Source: Nemophila menziesii (lineage: Eukaryota > Streptophyta > Magnoliopsida > Boraginales > Hydrophyllaceae). From it: 64,000 nucleotides of DNA. Location: the NCBI GenBank assembly GCA_029959085.1, contig JARWIR010000051.1, positions 3,472,001 to 3,536,000 on the forward strand. The letters are read 5' to 3'. Shown here in pieces: positions 11,481 to 22,453 of this stretch. The notes beneath the pieces are model-generated. The model did not search any database and was not told the origin of the DNA. It saw only the letters and a list, made by a program, of their open reading frames with translations. A program made the translations under genes and the position numbers. Positions within the stretch are counted from its first letter, which is position 1. Every line of letters begins with the position of its first letter.

Positions 11481-14085
11481 GGTATTTACCTATATGATTT
11501 TAAAGACAAGTTTAGTGGCCTACATGTAACATGTTGATGTCTCCTCATTTGTGATAGATTTATGTTAAGATGAGACATCATTTTTAGTAATTTAGAAGTC
11601 TTTCTAATTGATTTTCTTGAGAAATAGTGCACTTTCCTATTTTGAGTCTTGATTTAGTAAATTATTATTTTTAGAGCATATTGGGTTTAATTATTTATTT
11701 AGTGTGAAGCTTTAAAGATAATTATGGAGATTAATTAGATTCCAAGTCAAAGACTACAAGATATGGAAAGAGATAAGCATGGTAATTGGAGATAAGGAAA
11801 CAAAAGCTAAAAATATGGAAAAGGAAAAGCTGCCTTAATCCTGAATTTCTGCACCTACGACCACAAATCAGCTTATATCTTAAGAACGGTGAGGAATTTG
11901 GAGAAACGGTCAAGAGCAAAGTCGAAGATCTTTCCGAGACGATGAATTTGGTATACTCATACGCGTCAAACGGATGAGTATTGAAGCTGTTAGGACCAAA
12001 AGAAAAACGGGTCTGATTTCATGTTTTTAGGGTTACGAATTTGAGTTGGGCTTGGAGTCCACTACTTACTTCTCCTTCAAGAAAACAAATTAGGGCTTCC
12101 AAGACACCTATAAATACACCCTTATACCATTGTAAACATGTCCTTGCTCAGTTTCAAGCTTAGGCTTAGTCCTTACTTGTATTTTCTCACTTTTAAATAA
12201 TAGCTTAGTCCTTTAATTAAATATTCATCCTTAGAATCAAGCTATTCATCCAAGAAGCAAGCTGACCTATAGAGGAAGACAAGAAGAAGAAGTTGGAGAG
12301 TGACAAACTCCTCTTCTACATCTCACCTTCTCTATATTTAGGGTAATTAGCTATAGATATATGCTACACCATATCTCTAAGCTATTATTCTGTAAGTTTT
12401 ACTTTTAATTGTTGGGTTATTATTTTGTCTTAAATTCATTAATATTATTTGTTATTTTAATTGATTGAGCTTGGCGTATATTGTTATTATGTGTTTTGAC
12501 TTATTGTTACATCCTTAGATTTGGTCAATCTTAGGATTATTCTTAGTTATTGACAACACCACATAATCGTCTAGTTTTGATCCTTTGCCTAACTAGATAG
12601 CCATAAAGGTTTGATTTAATCACCAATCATTACCCAAGACCTTGGTAGTAGAGAGGTTGCTCCTAAGCCTAGAAAAGGCTAGGTAGAATTTAGAATCCTG
12701 GTTAATATATAATGCTTAATCTGTGACAAGTTAGAATAACAAGTTAATAAAATAGACTCATAATAATCCTAATTTATTTAACTTACATTCATATTTATTT
12801 ATTTGCATTATTTAGTTAATTGCGTTAAATTATTATTTATCTTTTTATATTTTATTCTAAAACATATAAATTCATCTACGCTTGTTAAATATAAGTAGAT
12901 CTAATGGGTACAATCCCTGCGAACGAACTTAACTTATAATTAAAACTTGCAAACGATCTGTGATACTTGCAGTGAATTCCGTGTTTCTCAAGGGTGTGTG
13001 CTCTTTATTATTATCTTTAATTATCTATTTATTTATCACACCTTTGCCCCCACCACATGTGTCTCGATTTTTCTTCAAAGAGGTTACCACCCAATCTTAT
13101 AGGTGACCAAATACTAAGATACTCTCACATAAAAAAAATACATAAAGAAAAAAAAAACAAGTGACATTTAGCCAAATTAGTGAGTCATGAGTATCAACAC
13201 ATCGAGTATTAACTCAATGAGTATCGATACTTTCCTACTCCGACCACCACCAACCGACCACCATTAGTGCCGCTAGATATTTTAGTAAGTACTTGAAAAA
13301 ATTATTGAGTGCTTGGAAAAATTACTAAGTGCTCGGAGATTTTACTGAGTGCTCAGAAATTTTATTAAGTGCTCGGAAAATTTACTGAGTTCTCAGAAAT
13401 TTTATTGAGTGCTCGAATATTTTTACTGAATACTCATAAAGATTCACGGAGTATTGGAAAATATCATCAAAGTATCAGTTAAATTTACAGAGTATCGGAG
13501 AAAACACTGAGTATACTCAACAGTTCCCTGAGTATGGTCCAAAAACACTAAGTAATAAAAATTAAACAAGCAAATATGGAATTAATAACTCATGAATTAT
13601 TTACATTTGAATAATATGTCCAAAGCTAAGAAAGAAAAGGAGTAAAAGAACAAATTACATTTGAATATCGCTACGAAAGAAAAAGAAAAAAGAAAAAAAT
13701 AAAAGCTGAAGGAAAAAACAGCAATAACGCTTTGTTCATAAACCATGCTTCACGAGCCAGCTTCTTCCTCGGCAGTGAAGCCTCGCTAGAGAAGCCACCA
13801 GAGAATCTGGTGCTGGCCTTAGAAGAAGCCGATCTGGTGTTGGCATGAGAAGAAGCCACATGAGGTGAACCCTGACTTAAAGCCATAAAGAGGAAATTAC
13901 TAATAGAAGCCCAAATATCCAAAATTTTAGTGACAAATGTCTAACTGAAAAAACATACTTATAAAGGCCTAAGTTTGATTTTTTGGTTGGTTTTTTTACC
14001 TTTATACCCCTATTTTAGTTTGTCGTTGGTACATACCAATAATCTCTGTTTGATACGTACCAATAATTTAGGTTTGGTACATACC
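11481..14085 (-). mobile_element. Probable inverted Mutator-like copy D2, split by a solo LTR
   Basis: Outside the solo LTR, 11481-11534 plus 13056-13130 read in reverse match the 3' end of D1 (the TTTGGTCA...GGCCA...GTCT...TATA order is kept). 13190-13555 holds the family's GAGTATC / GAGTGCTC tract. Proposed ends GGTATTTACC (11481) and inverted GGTACATACC (14085) are flanked by TATTAATTTA and AATTAATTTA, a near-perfect 9-10 bp duplication. The 3' end assignment is firm by similarity. The right end is tentative, because GGTACATACC repeats many times beyond it. Confidence 0.5.
11535..13055 (+). mobile_element. Solo LTR of the Athila-like family
   Basis: 1521 bp from TGATGTCTCC to CCCCCACCA, flanked by the perfect 5-bp duplication CATGT (11530-11534 and 13056-13060). 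It closely matches the LTRs of element B. A TATA box (TATAAATA, 12109-12116) lies where an LTR promoter is expected. With no internal sequence and an intact duplication, it is the product of recombination between the two LTRs of a former full element. Confidence 0.93.
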
Positions 14086-14485
14086 AATTAATTTATTCAT
14101 ACGTATCCATGTTCGTTTTATGATTTTCATACAACCAATGTCGGTACATACCAATCTAGAAACTACTATCGTGTGTTAATTCATGTTATAAGGTCCACTT
14201 GATACGTACCAAAGTCGGTACATACCCATCTCAAAACAACATCAACGAGCAAGGTGCGCATTATAGACATCTACATCTGGATTTAACGGCAGACAAATTC
14301 CTTTTCAAAGTATAGATAAAGTGTGTAAATGTAAAAAACATCGAAATCCAAATCAAATTGCGACATCTCCGACTCCGGCAGTTATTGGGTTCCAGTTGGT
14401 ACATACCAACTTTTATACATACCAATTTCTACATAAGTCAGAGTCCATTTGGGTGCAAAATAATATGTTGGTCCATACCAATCAA
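14027..14485. repeat. Cluster of TTGGTACATACCAA palindromes
   Basis: About nine copies of the imperfect palindrome TTGGTACATACCAA or close variants (GATACGTACCAA, TCGGTACATACC, TTGGTCCATACCAA) occur in both halves of a 460-bp stretch, irregularly spaced. The first two or three overlap the proposed right end of element D2 and could be its subterminal binding sites. Their role is not known. Confidence 0.7.
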
Positions 14486-15544
14486 CAATTATATAATCAA
14501 ATTAGACCATCTCCAACATCTGCAGAAGAAAAATAATAAAATTAAATTAAATATACAAATAAAAAAAGAAATAAAAAATTAAAACAAAAAAATACATCTC
14601 CGATAATGGTCACGGTTGGTTAGCTTGAACAAAAAAAAAAAGAAAAAAATTTTAATATTCAAATGAAACATTGAAAACAATGAAACATTTTTTAATTTTC
14701 AAAACAAAAACAATGAAACACGATAATGATAGTTTTTTATGGTTTATAAATGGTTACTGCTGGAACAAAAAGTAACAAGAAATCACTTCACCTCCCATTT
14801 GAACTGATAACAAAAAGAAATCTCTTCACCTCATCATTTACCATTCGAACAAAAAAAAAGTAGTCTCTTCAAATTCAAAACAAAAAACAAAAAGAATTCT
14901 CTTCACACTTTTCATTGGAACAAAAAACAAAATTAAATCTCTTCCACCGTCACCATTTGACGGTGGAGAACCAGCCACAAAGGCAGCAGTGGAGAATGGA
15001 CCACAAAGGCGGCGGTTTTCTTTTTCCAGCGACTGTTGGTTGTGGTGAAGAGAGATCCAAGGCGGATGGTGGTTTTATTGTCAAGAGAGAAGAGAGAACA
15101 TTGAACGAGGGAGAGAAAATAAGGATAAATAAGTGAAATAGGGTTTTGATTTCTCGTAACCTATATTCTGTTTTGTTTTGGATTTTTTGGTTTCACTGTA
15201 ATAAAGGTAAAGGGAGGATTTTTTTAGGTAGTTTTTAGTTTCTAGTTGGGATGTAATGAGCTGCTTAGTAGGAGGACTTTCAAATGGACTGTATAGGTCA
15301 TTGAGGACTTTCTTTATAATTTCTCCACTTATAGCCTACCAAATTTAAAGGCAATAGGACCTCGCCATATATTAGTTTTAGGCCGTGAATATGGTCTAAG
15401 TGTAAGGGACAAGTCCTCCGAGTCTAGCCACTCAGATTCATTTTGGGAGTACCTAGACACTTAATGACCCTTTAATTCAATATGGTCCTTTTGATATGAA
15501 TGCACAAACTGAAGTCGTGCAAATCATTGAAGACTATTAATATT
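14486..15544. other. A-rich sequence then a GC-richer patch, no gene supported
   Basis: 14540-14930 is poly(A)-like and low complexity, with a loose repeat of AACAAAAA...TCTCTTCA units. 14940-15130 is more balanced and could encode short peptides (a 73-codon frame at 14915-15136), with no recognisable domain. It may be the interior of another Mutator-like copy. Confidence 0.4.
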
Positions 15545-15696
15545 GCAAAATTGTGTTTGAGAATGCAAGGTATTGTGGGCTAAATGAGTAATGGAAAGAG
15601 TCTCATCAAAATATATATGTGCAAAAATGTGTTTGCGAATGCAAGGTATTGTGGGCTGAATGAGTAATGGAAAGAGTCTCATCAAAATATATCTGT
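15545..15696. repeat. 76-bp tandem duplication
   Basis: Two adjacent 76-bp copies (15545-15620 and 15621-15696) differ at about five positions. Each contains GAATGCAAGGTATTGTGGGC and AGAGTCTCATCAAAATATAT. A recent local duplication in noncoding sequence. Confidence 0.9.
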
Positions 15697-15942
15697 GGTG
15701 CTAAATGTGAGATATTAATTACAATAGAATTTTTTCTTACTAATTTTATTACAATAGAACCATTAAGAATATTAACTTCTTGCTTATAAATATGATTCTA
15801 GGTCAACTTTGCTGATATGAAGAATAGAAGTTGAGGCATATAACTTGACGGTGATGAGAAAAGAAATATGTTTGATAATTATACATTTTTATTCTCCCAC
15901 ATGTCTCTTTTCTCATAAAATTTTTGCAAGCAAAGATGCATC

Positions 15943-16287
15943 TTAGGGATCTTGAGTAATCACTTTGAGCCTATGTAGCTCTAAAATCCAATGCTCTATC
16001 TCTCTTATGTTAGAGGACGGAGAAAACGCTACCATGTGATCTACATCCATAAAAAAAAGTGAAAACATAGCTAGATTGGCTTGCTCTCCATTCTTGTTAA
16101 AGAAAGTTGGTAATAAATGTGTATTGTAGACATGTTTCAAAGTTAGATTTACTAGGTTATGTCTATGACCAAAAGCGGGGATTCTCATTATATTTGGATG
16201 GTAAGAACTTACTGTATAGGTTGGAAACGAGGGTAGTTGCACTAGAATAACACAAATACGGAAGGATGCACTAAGAAAAGCTAACAT
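15943..16287 (-). CDS. Unrecognised 114-residue reading frame behind a TATA-like box
   Basis: An open frame of 114 codons on the minus strand. I do not recognise it. The N-terminus (MLAFLSASFRICVILVQL) is hydrophobic, like a signal peptide or membrane anchor, and the remainder has no repeats or known motif. On the same strand, CCTATAAAAC at 16401-16410 lies about 115 bases upstream of the start codon, followed by a pyrimidine-rich stretch free of in-frame starts, which is the arrangement of a small plant gene. It could equally be chance in AT-rich DNA or the exon of a broken gene. No homologue is named. Confidence 0.25.
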   Translation of the reverse strand: MLAFLSASFRICVILVQLPSFPTYTVSSYHPNIMRIPAFGHRHNLVNLTLKHVYNTHLLPTFFNKNGEQANLAMFSLFFMDVDHMVAFSPSSNIREIEHWILELHRLKVITQDP

Positions 16288-17533
16288 TAGTAGGAAGATC
16301 TAAGTATTGTGACTAAAACAATGGATTGTTATAATGGCTAGATAAACTCTACCATCTAATGAAATTTGAAGAGATGTGAAATAAAGAATGGGAGTTAGGG
16401 GTTTTATAGGTGTTTCAGATTGTTTCTATATTTCTCTAGAATGATAAAGACGTGTTTAAAGCAATCCACGTGCTTATTTGCATGGAGTAAAGTTCATGCA
16501 AGCCGACACATGTTCATTATTTCTTTATAAGATTCACGCATCTGTACACTACACATATACGTGTCTAATTGATAATAAATATGCATTTTAAGTTTCAATT
16601 TACACGTGGAAGTATCCTACACACATACGTGTCTAATTGGTAATAAATTTGTATTAAAAGCTCAATTTTACATGTGGCAGAATGCATGCAATGTGACACG
16701 TGCTTATTGTTTCTCAATAAAATCCTAATATCTCTTTAATAGGGTCAGCCCTAGGCAAGTGTAACCAAGACGACTGCCTTGGTCCCAGCTGATCGAGAAC
16801 CCCTAATTTGTTATGTATAATATGTTAGTAGTTATGTATAAGTAATAAAAGTTTCTTAAACAAAGCTAACTTGAGTCTTAATTGCTGATAGAGTTCTTGT
16901 ACTAATTTGTTTAGGAATCAGGTTCGAGTTCCTTTGTTTTATCTAACATATAATATAATTTAAAGATTTGGAACATAAAGCTAAGTCACTTTACCTAAAT
17001 TATATTTTAATAAATTAACTTGTGGTACCCTTTAAATATACTAATAAATTATGAAAAGATTTAATTAACCATAAAAAGTAATTATTATTTTTTTATAAAG
17101 GTTAACATAGAAATTTTACATCACATTTCAACCGAAGTAACTCAATATGTTATTCAGAACAAAGAAAAATAATAATTAAGTATTAGCAAGTCATGTCCAT
17201 GATGGTAAAATCCAAATCAACAAATGATCAAAAAATATACAAGTTTCAATGAACACTAATCATATTCATAACACCAATGTTATGTCCTTGATAGTAAATT
17301 TGGCCTCTCTAAAGTCAAAAAGAGAATTACTGTTTGCAGACTGCATTTTTAGCTTCAAGTAAGAGATTCTAAGGGATGGTTTTGATTTAGAGACTAAAAT
17401 TTTTTGTTCTTTAAATGTGTCTCTAAACGCGGAAAGTTTGTTTATAAAATCATGTGATATAGGAAAATATAGAAAGGTTGTTGTGAGTCTGTGATAATAA
17501 CTAACAACGTGAATGAATAGATCAATAAAAGAA
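16288..17533. other. Intergenic sequence with degenerate 68-bp repeats
   Basis: 16480-16740 contains two or three diverged tandem units (CGTGTCTAATTG recurs with a 68-bp period). The remainder is AT-rich with no frame or domain I can support. 17525-17533 is the ATAAAAGAA target duplication of the next element. Confidence 0.5.
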
Positions 17534-18143
17534 GAGATTATTACCCAACCGGTCTTGGAGACACCCCCCCTATGCCCTTTCCCAACCCTAGTTACATTCT
17601 CTTCTTACTAAAGACCTCAAACAGATTTTAACACTATAGGCTAAAATTTCATTTACATTTTTACCCCTTTTTGTTTTTCCCCTACATATACTAATATACT
17701 TCCGAAAATTTTAAAAACCTTAATCATTTTTATCGCTACTCTCTTTCTCTTTCCTCTCTATCTCTTTCTAGTTCTCTCTCTAGTTCATTCAAGTCCTCCA
17801 TGAAAAAAAAACCACTAGGAAGATTAAGCTTCACAAATATCGTCTGAGGATATGAAGCTTTGCCGAGCAGCAGCATCTCGTCGTCCTTCTCCTCCGTTCG
17901 TGAATTTGATGCGAGCTCCGATGGCGAATGATGCTCTGACAAACCATGGCTGAGATCTTCTTTCATCGAGCGATTTGGTTCGCCCATTGGTTCGAGAAAA
18001 AATCACAACCAGCGAGGTCCGACGTCGAGATCTGTGAGGCTCCAAGTTGTTAAAAGCTCGTCGTTCGAGGTGGTGCTTTCTCTCCCACATTAGAAACTGC
18101 AAACTCAGCTCAAATATCCGTATTAGAAAATCAAATCAAAGAG

Positions 18144-19160
18144 ATGAAGATAGAGATGCAAAAGAATTTAGCTGCTACAAACGTAGTACAAGAAGCACAA
18201 GGTTGTCAACAATGTGGGGTTAACAATCATACATGGGAAGAGTGCGAATCAAATCCGCAATCTGTTTACTTTATATCCAATCGCGGAGGTTATCAATGGG
18301 GTAACCGAAACCATCCGGGTAAGCAGTATTCAAATCCACAAGGGGCCGCTAATCCTGGTCATTATCAACCGCGCCTCCAGAACAACTCTTTCCAACAGAG
18401 AGGTCAGTATCAAAATCAATATCAGAATAGACCTGCTCCCCCGCAACAACCTGCTCAAGATGCCTATACCGATTCATTAGATCAGAAAGCTTTACCTCAG
18501 TATCCTCAAGAAGGATCTATGGACAATCAACAGATAGCACAAGCTCTAGACCGTTTGACCACGACTATGAACGCTCAGGAAGAGAAGGTCCGAGGACAAG
18601 ATGCCATACTTCAGATGTTAGGTACTCAAGTAGAACAGTTAAACAAAGTGTTAACAAATTTAATAGAACAAAAGGAAGTAAAGGCAATCGAAGGAGGTGA
18701 AAACAATGTTGGGTTCGAAGCTTGCAAGGCTATTTGCCTTGAAATTGAAGAAGCGAAAGAGGAAGTACCGCATGCTGCCGTTAGTGCCGTGGAAGTTCCG
18801 AGTACCGAAGAAGAACCAACCAAGTCTAGCCCCGTGGAATCTGACTGTTCTGAGGTTTATGTGGAGGACGATCAAGAGAAAGCCGAATTTATACAGTTAC
18901 TGAGGAAGATGCAAGACAAAATTCGATCGGTTATAGATTATGAAGCTGAGCTGGCTGAAGAGAAAGAGAAAGAAGCCTCAAAGGAGGAATCAGAAGTTGA
19001 AGTTGCACCTGCTGTGCAAGAAGAGAAAGAAGAAGAGAAGGTGGAACCGCCACCTGTTGTTCAAAAAGTGTCACCAGCTATTCCTGATACAAATTCTAAG
19101 GATGACACTGAGCTCAAGACATTTGTAGAGGCGTATACACCTGAAAATATCAACGCCTAG
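18144..19160 (+). CDS. Gag-like nucleocapsid/coiled-coil protein of element A (5' partial)
   Basis: 338 codons from the first ATG; the open frame continues upstream to about 18083, so the true start is lost. A coiled-coil stretch leads to a zinc knuckle CQQCGVNNHTWEEC (C-x2-C-x4-H-x4-C, about residues 22-35). Then come a Gln/Asn/Pro-rich region (about 50-110), a second coiled coil (about 120-175) and a long acidic, Glu-rich segment with proline patches. There is no capsid domain. In Ty3/gypsy elements the knuckle binds genomic RNA during particle assembly; that role is inferred. It ends at an amber codon followed at once by an in-frame ATG of the protease-like frame. Composition matches the gag-like frame of element C. 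Confidence 0.75.
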   Translation: MKIEMQKNLAATNVVQEAQGCQQCGVNNHTWEECESNPQSVYFISNRGGYQWGNRNHPGKQYSNPQGAANPGHYQPRLQNNSFQQRGQYQNQYQNRPAPPQQPAQDAYTDSLDQKALPQYPQEGSMDNQQIAQALDRLTTTMNAQEEKVRGQDAILQMLGTQVEQLNKVLTNLIEQKEVKAIEGGENNVGFEACKAICLEIEEAKEEVPHAAVSAVEVPSTEEEPTKSSPVESDCSEVYVEDDQEKAEFIQLLRKMQDKIRSVIDYEAELAEEKEKEASKEESEVEVAPAVQEEKEEEKVEPPPVVQKVSPAIPDTNSKDDTELKTFVEAYTPENINA

Positions 19161-20012
19161 ATGCTTGAGATTGCAAAGAAAGGACTTACACCGCAACAAG
19201 TTTTTACGCAAGTTATTCCTGAGAAAGAAGCGAGTGTAGAGATCCCAAGAGAGAACCTGAGATTCTCAAGAAGAAGTGAACGAGAGCTACCGACAAAGCT
19301 TAAAGATCCGGGAAGTTTCAACCTTCCTATTCAAATTAATGGTATGCTCAAGGTGAAAGCAATGTACGATGTGGGTTCTGGTGTGAATCTTATGCCTAAT
19401 TCCGTGTTCGAGAGACTTGGACTTCAGAAATCAGAGAAAACTCCAGTGAAGTTGCAATTCGTTGACAACTCAGTTACTAGGACATGGGGAACTGTGGAGG
19501 ACGTCTTAGTCCGTGCAGGTAGTATCGCCATCCCTACTGACTTTGTTATACTTGAGTTTGATGCAGATAAGCAGGTTCCAATCATACTTGGACGACCTTT
19601 CATGGCCACAAGTCAAAGTGTCATCAACTTCCAAGAGGGGACCATTACCCTTCATGCAAAGAACGTATCCGAGACCTTCTATGTCTTGGGTAAGAAACCA
19701 AGGAAGTTAGATCCCACCGTTCCTGTCATCCACAGTCTTTCACATCACAAAGTCCCTCCTGAGAAGATCCATTTAAAGCATGTGGATACTGATCCAAACA
19801 TTGAGTTTGGGGTTGGTCATGAAGTTCTATGGAAAGCTCACAAACGCGAGAATAGGCTACGTAGTTTCAAAGACTCGTGGATGGACCATTCATTGTCACT
19901 AAGGTTGTTTCAGCCAAAGTGATAGAAATCCGACCCAAGAAGGGGATCAAGCGCAGATTAGTTGACGTTCATAGTCTAACTCGTTGTTAGGGAGGCTATA
20001 TTCGCAAATCTT
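19161..20012 (+). pseudogene. Retropepsin-like protein with integrase-tail-like end, element A (frameshifted)
   Basis: Same frame as the gag-like protein and separated from it only by TAG. About residues 55-160 look like a retroviral-type aspartic protease: YDVGSGVNLMP holds the active-site loop (D-x-G-S), and IPTDFVIL and VPIILGRPFMATS are the flap-side and second conserved strands. The C-terminus, EFGVGHEVLWKAHKRENR...FKDSW, resembles the tail of a gypsy integrase. Compared with element B, one base is missing near 19886, so the frame ends early at 19922 in unrelated residues; the other frame resumes the match but carries a TAG near 19988. RT and integrase core are absent between protease and tail. 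Role in element mobility is inferred, and this copy is probably inactive. Confidence 0.75.
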
Positions 20013-20247
20013 GATAGAGGTAACACGTCTAACTTTGAAAGACGTTAAACAAAAGTGCTGTACGGGAGACAACCCACAATTTTTTTAAGTTTTTATGTCT
20101 TTTACGTTTTTAGTTTATGTTTAGTTTAGTTGTTTTTAGTTGATATTGCATATTTGAGAAATGTATTAGTGTTTTTGATGCTTAGGTATTGGAAAAATCG
20201 AGTTCGGGAGGAAAAAACAAAAATTTTCGGAAAATTCTGACCATCAG

Positions 20248-20515
20248 GCCGGTATACCGGACCTCATCTCCAGTATACCGCAGAGAGGAAAAACCCGTGT
20301 CACGGGTAGGTGCCTCGGGTTTTGTGCCGAGAAGAAAAAAAATCTGGACGATAGGTCCGGTATACCGGACCATATCCCCGGTATACCGCGGGATCAAAAA
20401 CCCGTGTCACGGGTATGAGGCGCGTGTTTTTTGACGAGAAGAAAATTTTTGGAGCAACAGAAGTTCCGGTATACCGGACCATATGCCCGGTATACCGCAG
20501 CGCGCCGCTGGAGAG
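20248..20515. repeat. ~108-bp tandem array of palindromes in element A
   Basis: Three units start with GGTATACCGG at 20251, 20359 and 20468. Each has a GGTATACCGGACC palindrome, then about 20 bases later a second [G/A]GTATACCGC palindrome. The first two units also hold the perfect inverted repeat ACCCGTGTCACGGGT. The region is GC-rich against an AT-rich background. The same array occurs in element B (51965-52220) and, inverted, in element C (31430-31700). Confidence 0.85.
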
Positions 20516-20824
20516 AGAAAATTACGGATTGGAGCTTATAAAAGAGGGATAATGCTTATTATTCCGAATTTAAAAAACCTCAATCCTCTCTTTCTTCTCC
20601 AAACCTCTCCCAACTCCATTAAAGCTCATAAAAACCTTCACCAATCATCAAAATACTACCCAATCATCAAGAAAAACACATCAAATCTTCTCTCCACATC
20701 ATTACAAAGGAGATTCAAGCACCCAATTCTCACCAAACACATTAAATTGAAGAATCAAGAGCTCAAATTGTCAAAATTCATCTTATAATTTCTTAAATTC
20801 AAGCCAATCCATCAAGAACTCACC

Positions 20825-22325
20825 TGGTGTGGCCTAAGGTGTGATAAAATAATGATATAAATAAGTGCAAATACACACCCTAAACTAACACTGTACTGCA
20901 AGTATTACAGGACGTATGCAAGTTTTAATGATAAGAAGATTCGTTCCTCAGGGACTAACGAAAGTTACAGAGAACTTATGCAAATTATCAAGTGCAGATA
21001 TTAAAGATAGATAATAATACGCAAGTAGAAAGAAGAGAAAAATATATATTTATTTGGTTTTTCAATAAATAAAGTAAACTAATAAACTAAAGACAATAAA
21101 ACAAATAAAAGAAAAGAAAAGAAGATAGTATGAAAGTCTAGCTTGAGTTATTAGCATGCAATCCCCACTAGTTTTTCCGTTCTAAACATGTAAGGGTAAA
21201 TTATGTCGTATTTCCCTAATCGGTCCCAATATGCTATCGGTAGTTTAAAATAGGATTTACCTGTGTCAATAAGGCTTCCTAAGCAAACTTTTCCTGTAAT
21301 TGGTAAAGAGTCACAAGACTCAACCATAGTGATTATCTAGCTAGGTTGGGTTGTCAGATCAGACCTAATACTAGACGTTATGTGCTAAACATGCAATTAA
21401 ACACCGTTGTCAATGGTGACCTAATTACTAGATGGTAATTCTATATGGGCGCGCATCCACAAGAACACAGAATATAAATCCAAACACATAAACAGAGAAT
21501 AAAAATTATAATTCAATTTAAAACATTAAGTTCCCAAATTAGATAGATGTCAATCAAAACTAGGGTTCATACATATATGCTAAACACTCAAACTAAAAGA
21601 ATTAATTCATACAAAGAAGGGAAGAGAAAAGAGTTACAAAATAAGAGGTTGAAGGAGACATAGTTGTTGCACAGCTCCTTCCAGACTTCTTCTCTTGTGT
21701 TGTAGCTTCCTCTTGGCCTTAAGGTCTGGCCAAGGATGATTTAAGAGTGTTAAGAGGCTGTATTTATAGGGTATAGGTTGACCTAATTCGTTTCTTGGAG
21801 ATAACTTCAAGTAATGGGCTCCTGGCCCAACCCAAATTCGTAAGATAAACACTGCTGCGCTATTTTGAGTGTATCTTCTTCGTTATTGGTAGGATTTTGC
21901 TCCACAAGATACCAAAAGAATCGCAACAGAATTATCTAGGACCTTAAGAAGGAATTTACCAAATTCGGCCTATTTCTTAGGTAAAAACATCAATCTTTGG
22001 ACGTGTACTGCAGAATCCCAGATTTAGGCAGCTTTTCCTTTTCCCATTTGAACTCAGTTTCCTTCTATCTCCAATTTCTATGCATATCTCTCTCCACAAG
22101 TTGTAGTATTTGACTTGGACTCTAATTAATCTCCATAATTATCTTTAAAGCTTCACACTAAATAAACAATTAAACCCAATATGCTCTAAAAATAATAATT
22201 CTACAAATCAAGACTCAAAATAGGAAAGTGCACTAAATTAAGCTAAAATCAACCTATAGACTAATAAATAAGCCTAAAATGATGTCTCTGAAGTATATTT
22301 AACTATAACAAATGAGGAGACATCA
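20825..22325 (-). mobile_element. Inverted solo LTR inside element A
   Basis: 1501 bp, reading TGGTGTGGCC...GGAGACATCA on the plus strand (TGATGTCTCC...CCACACCA on its own strand). Flanked by the perfect duplication TCACC (20820-20824 and 22326-22330). Comparison with element C shows that the element A sequence was continuous here before insertion. A product of LTR-LTR recombination. Confidence 0.93.
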
Positions 22326-22453
22326 TCACCTTACCCACATAGAGATTCATCATCAATTCATCTTTCCTAAACCAAATCAAGCTTGTCCAACCAAAAATTC
22401 ACAAGTTCAAATTTTAAGAGTTGTTAAAGCTTTGAGTTGGGGGGCAATTGAAG

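Noticed and set aside
13671..13922. 83-codon minus-strand frame rich in Ser and Ala in D2
   Set aside because: Inside a probable Mutator-like element, low-complexity composition, no domain.
18214..19128. Alternative-frame peptides over the element A gag-like gene
   Set aside because: Shadow frames of an Asn/Gln/Glu-rich gene; the frame with the CCHC knuckle is the real one.
21634..21852. A 72-codon frame that recurs in three LTRs (also 28195-28413 and 34229-34447)
   Set aside because: It repeats because the LTR repeats. It starts upstream of the TATA box and spans it, so the LTR promoter would not produce a message containing its start. No domain.
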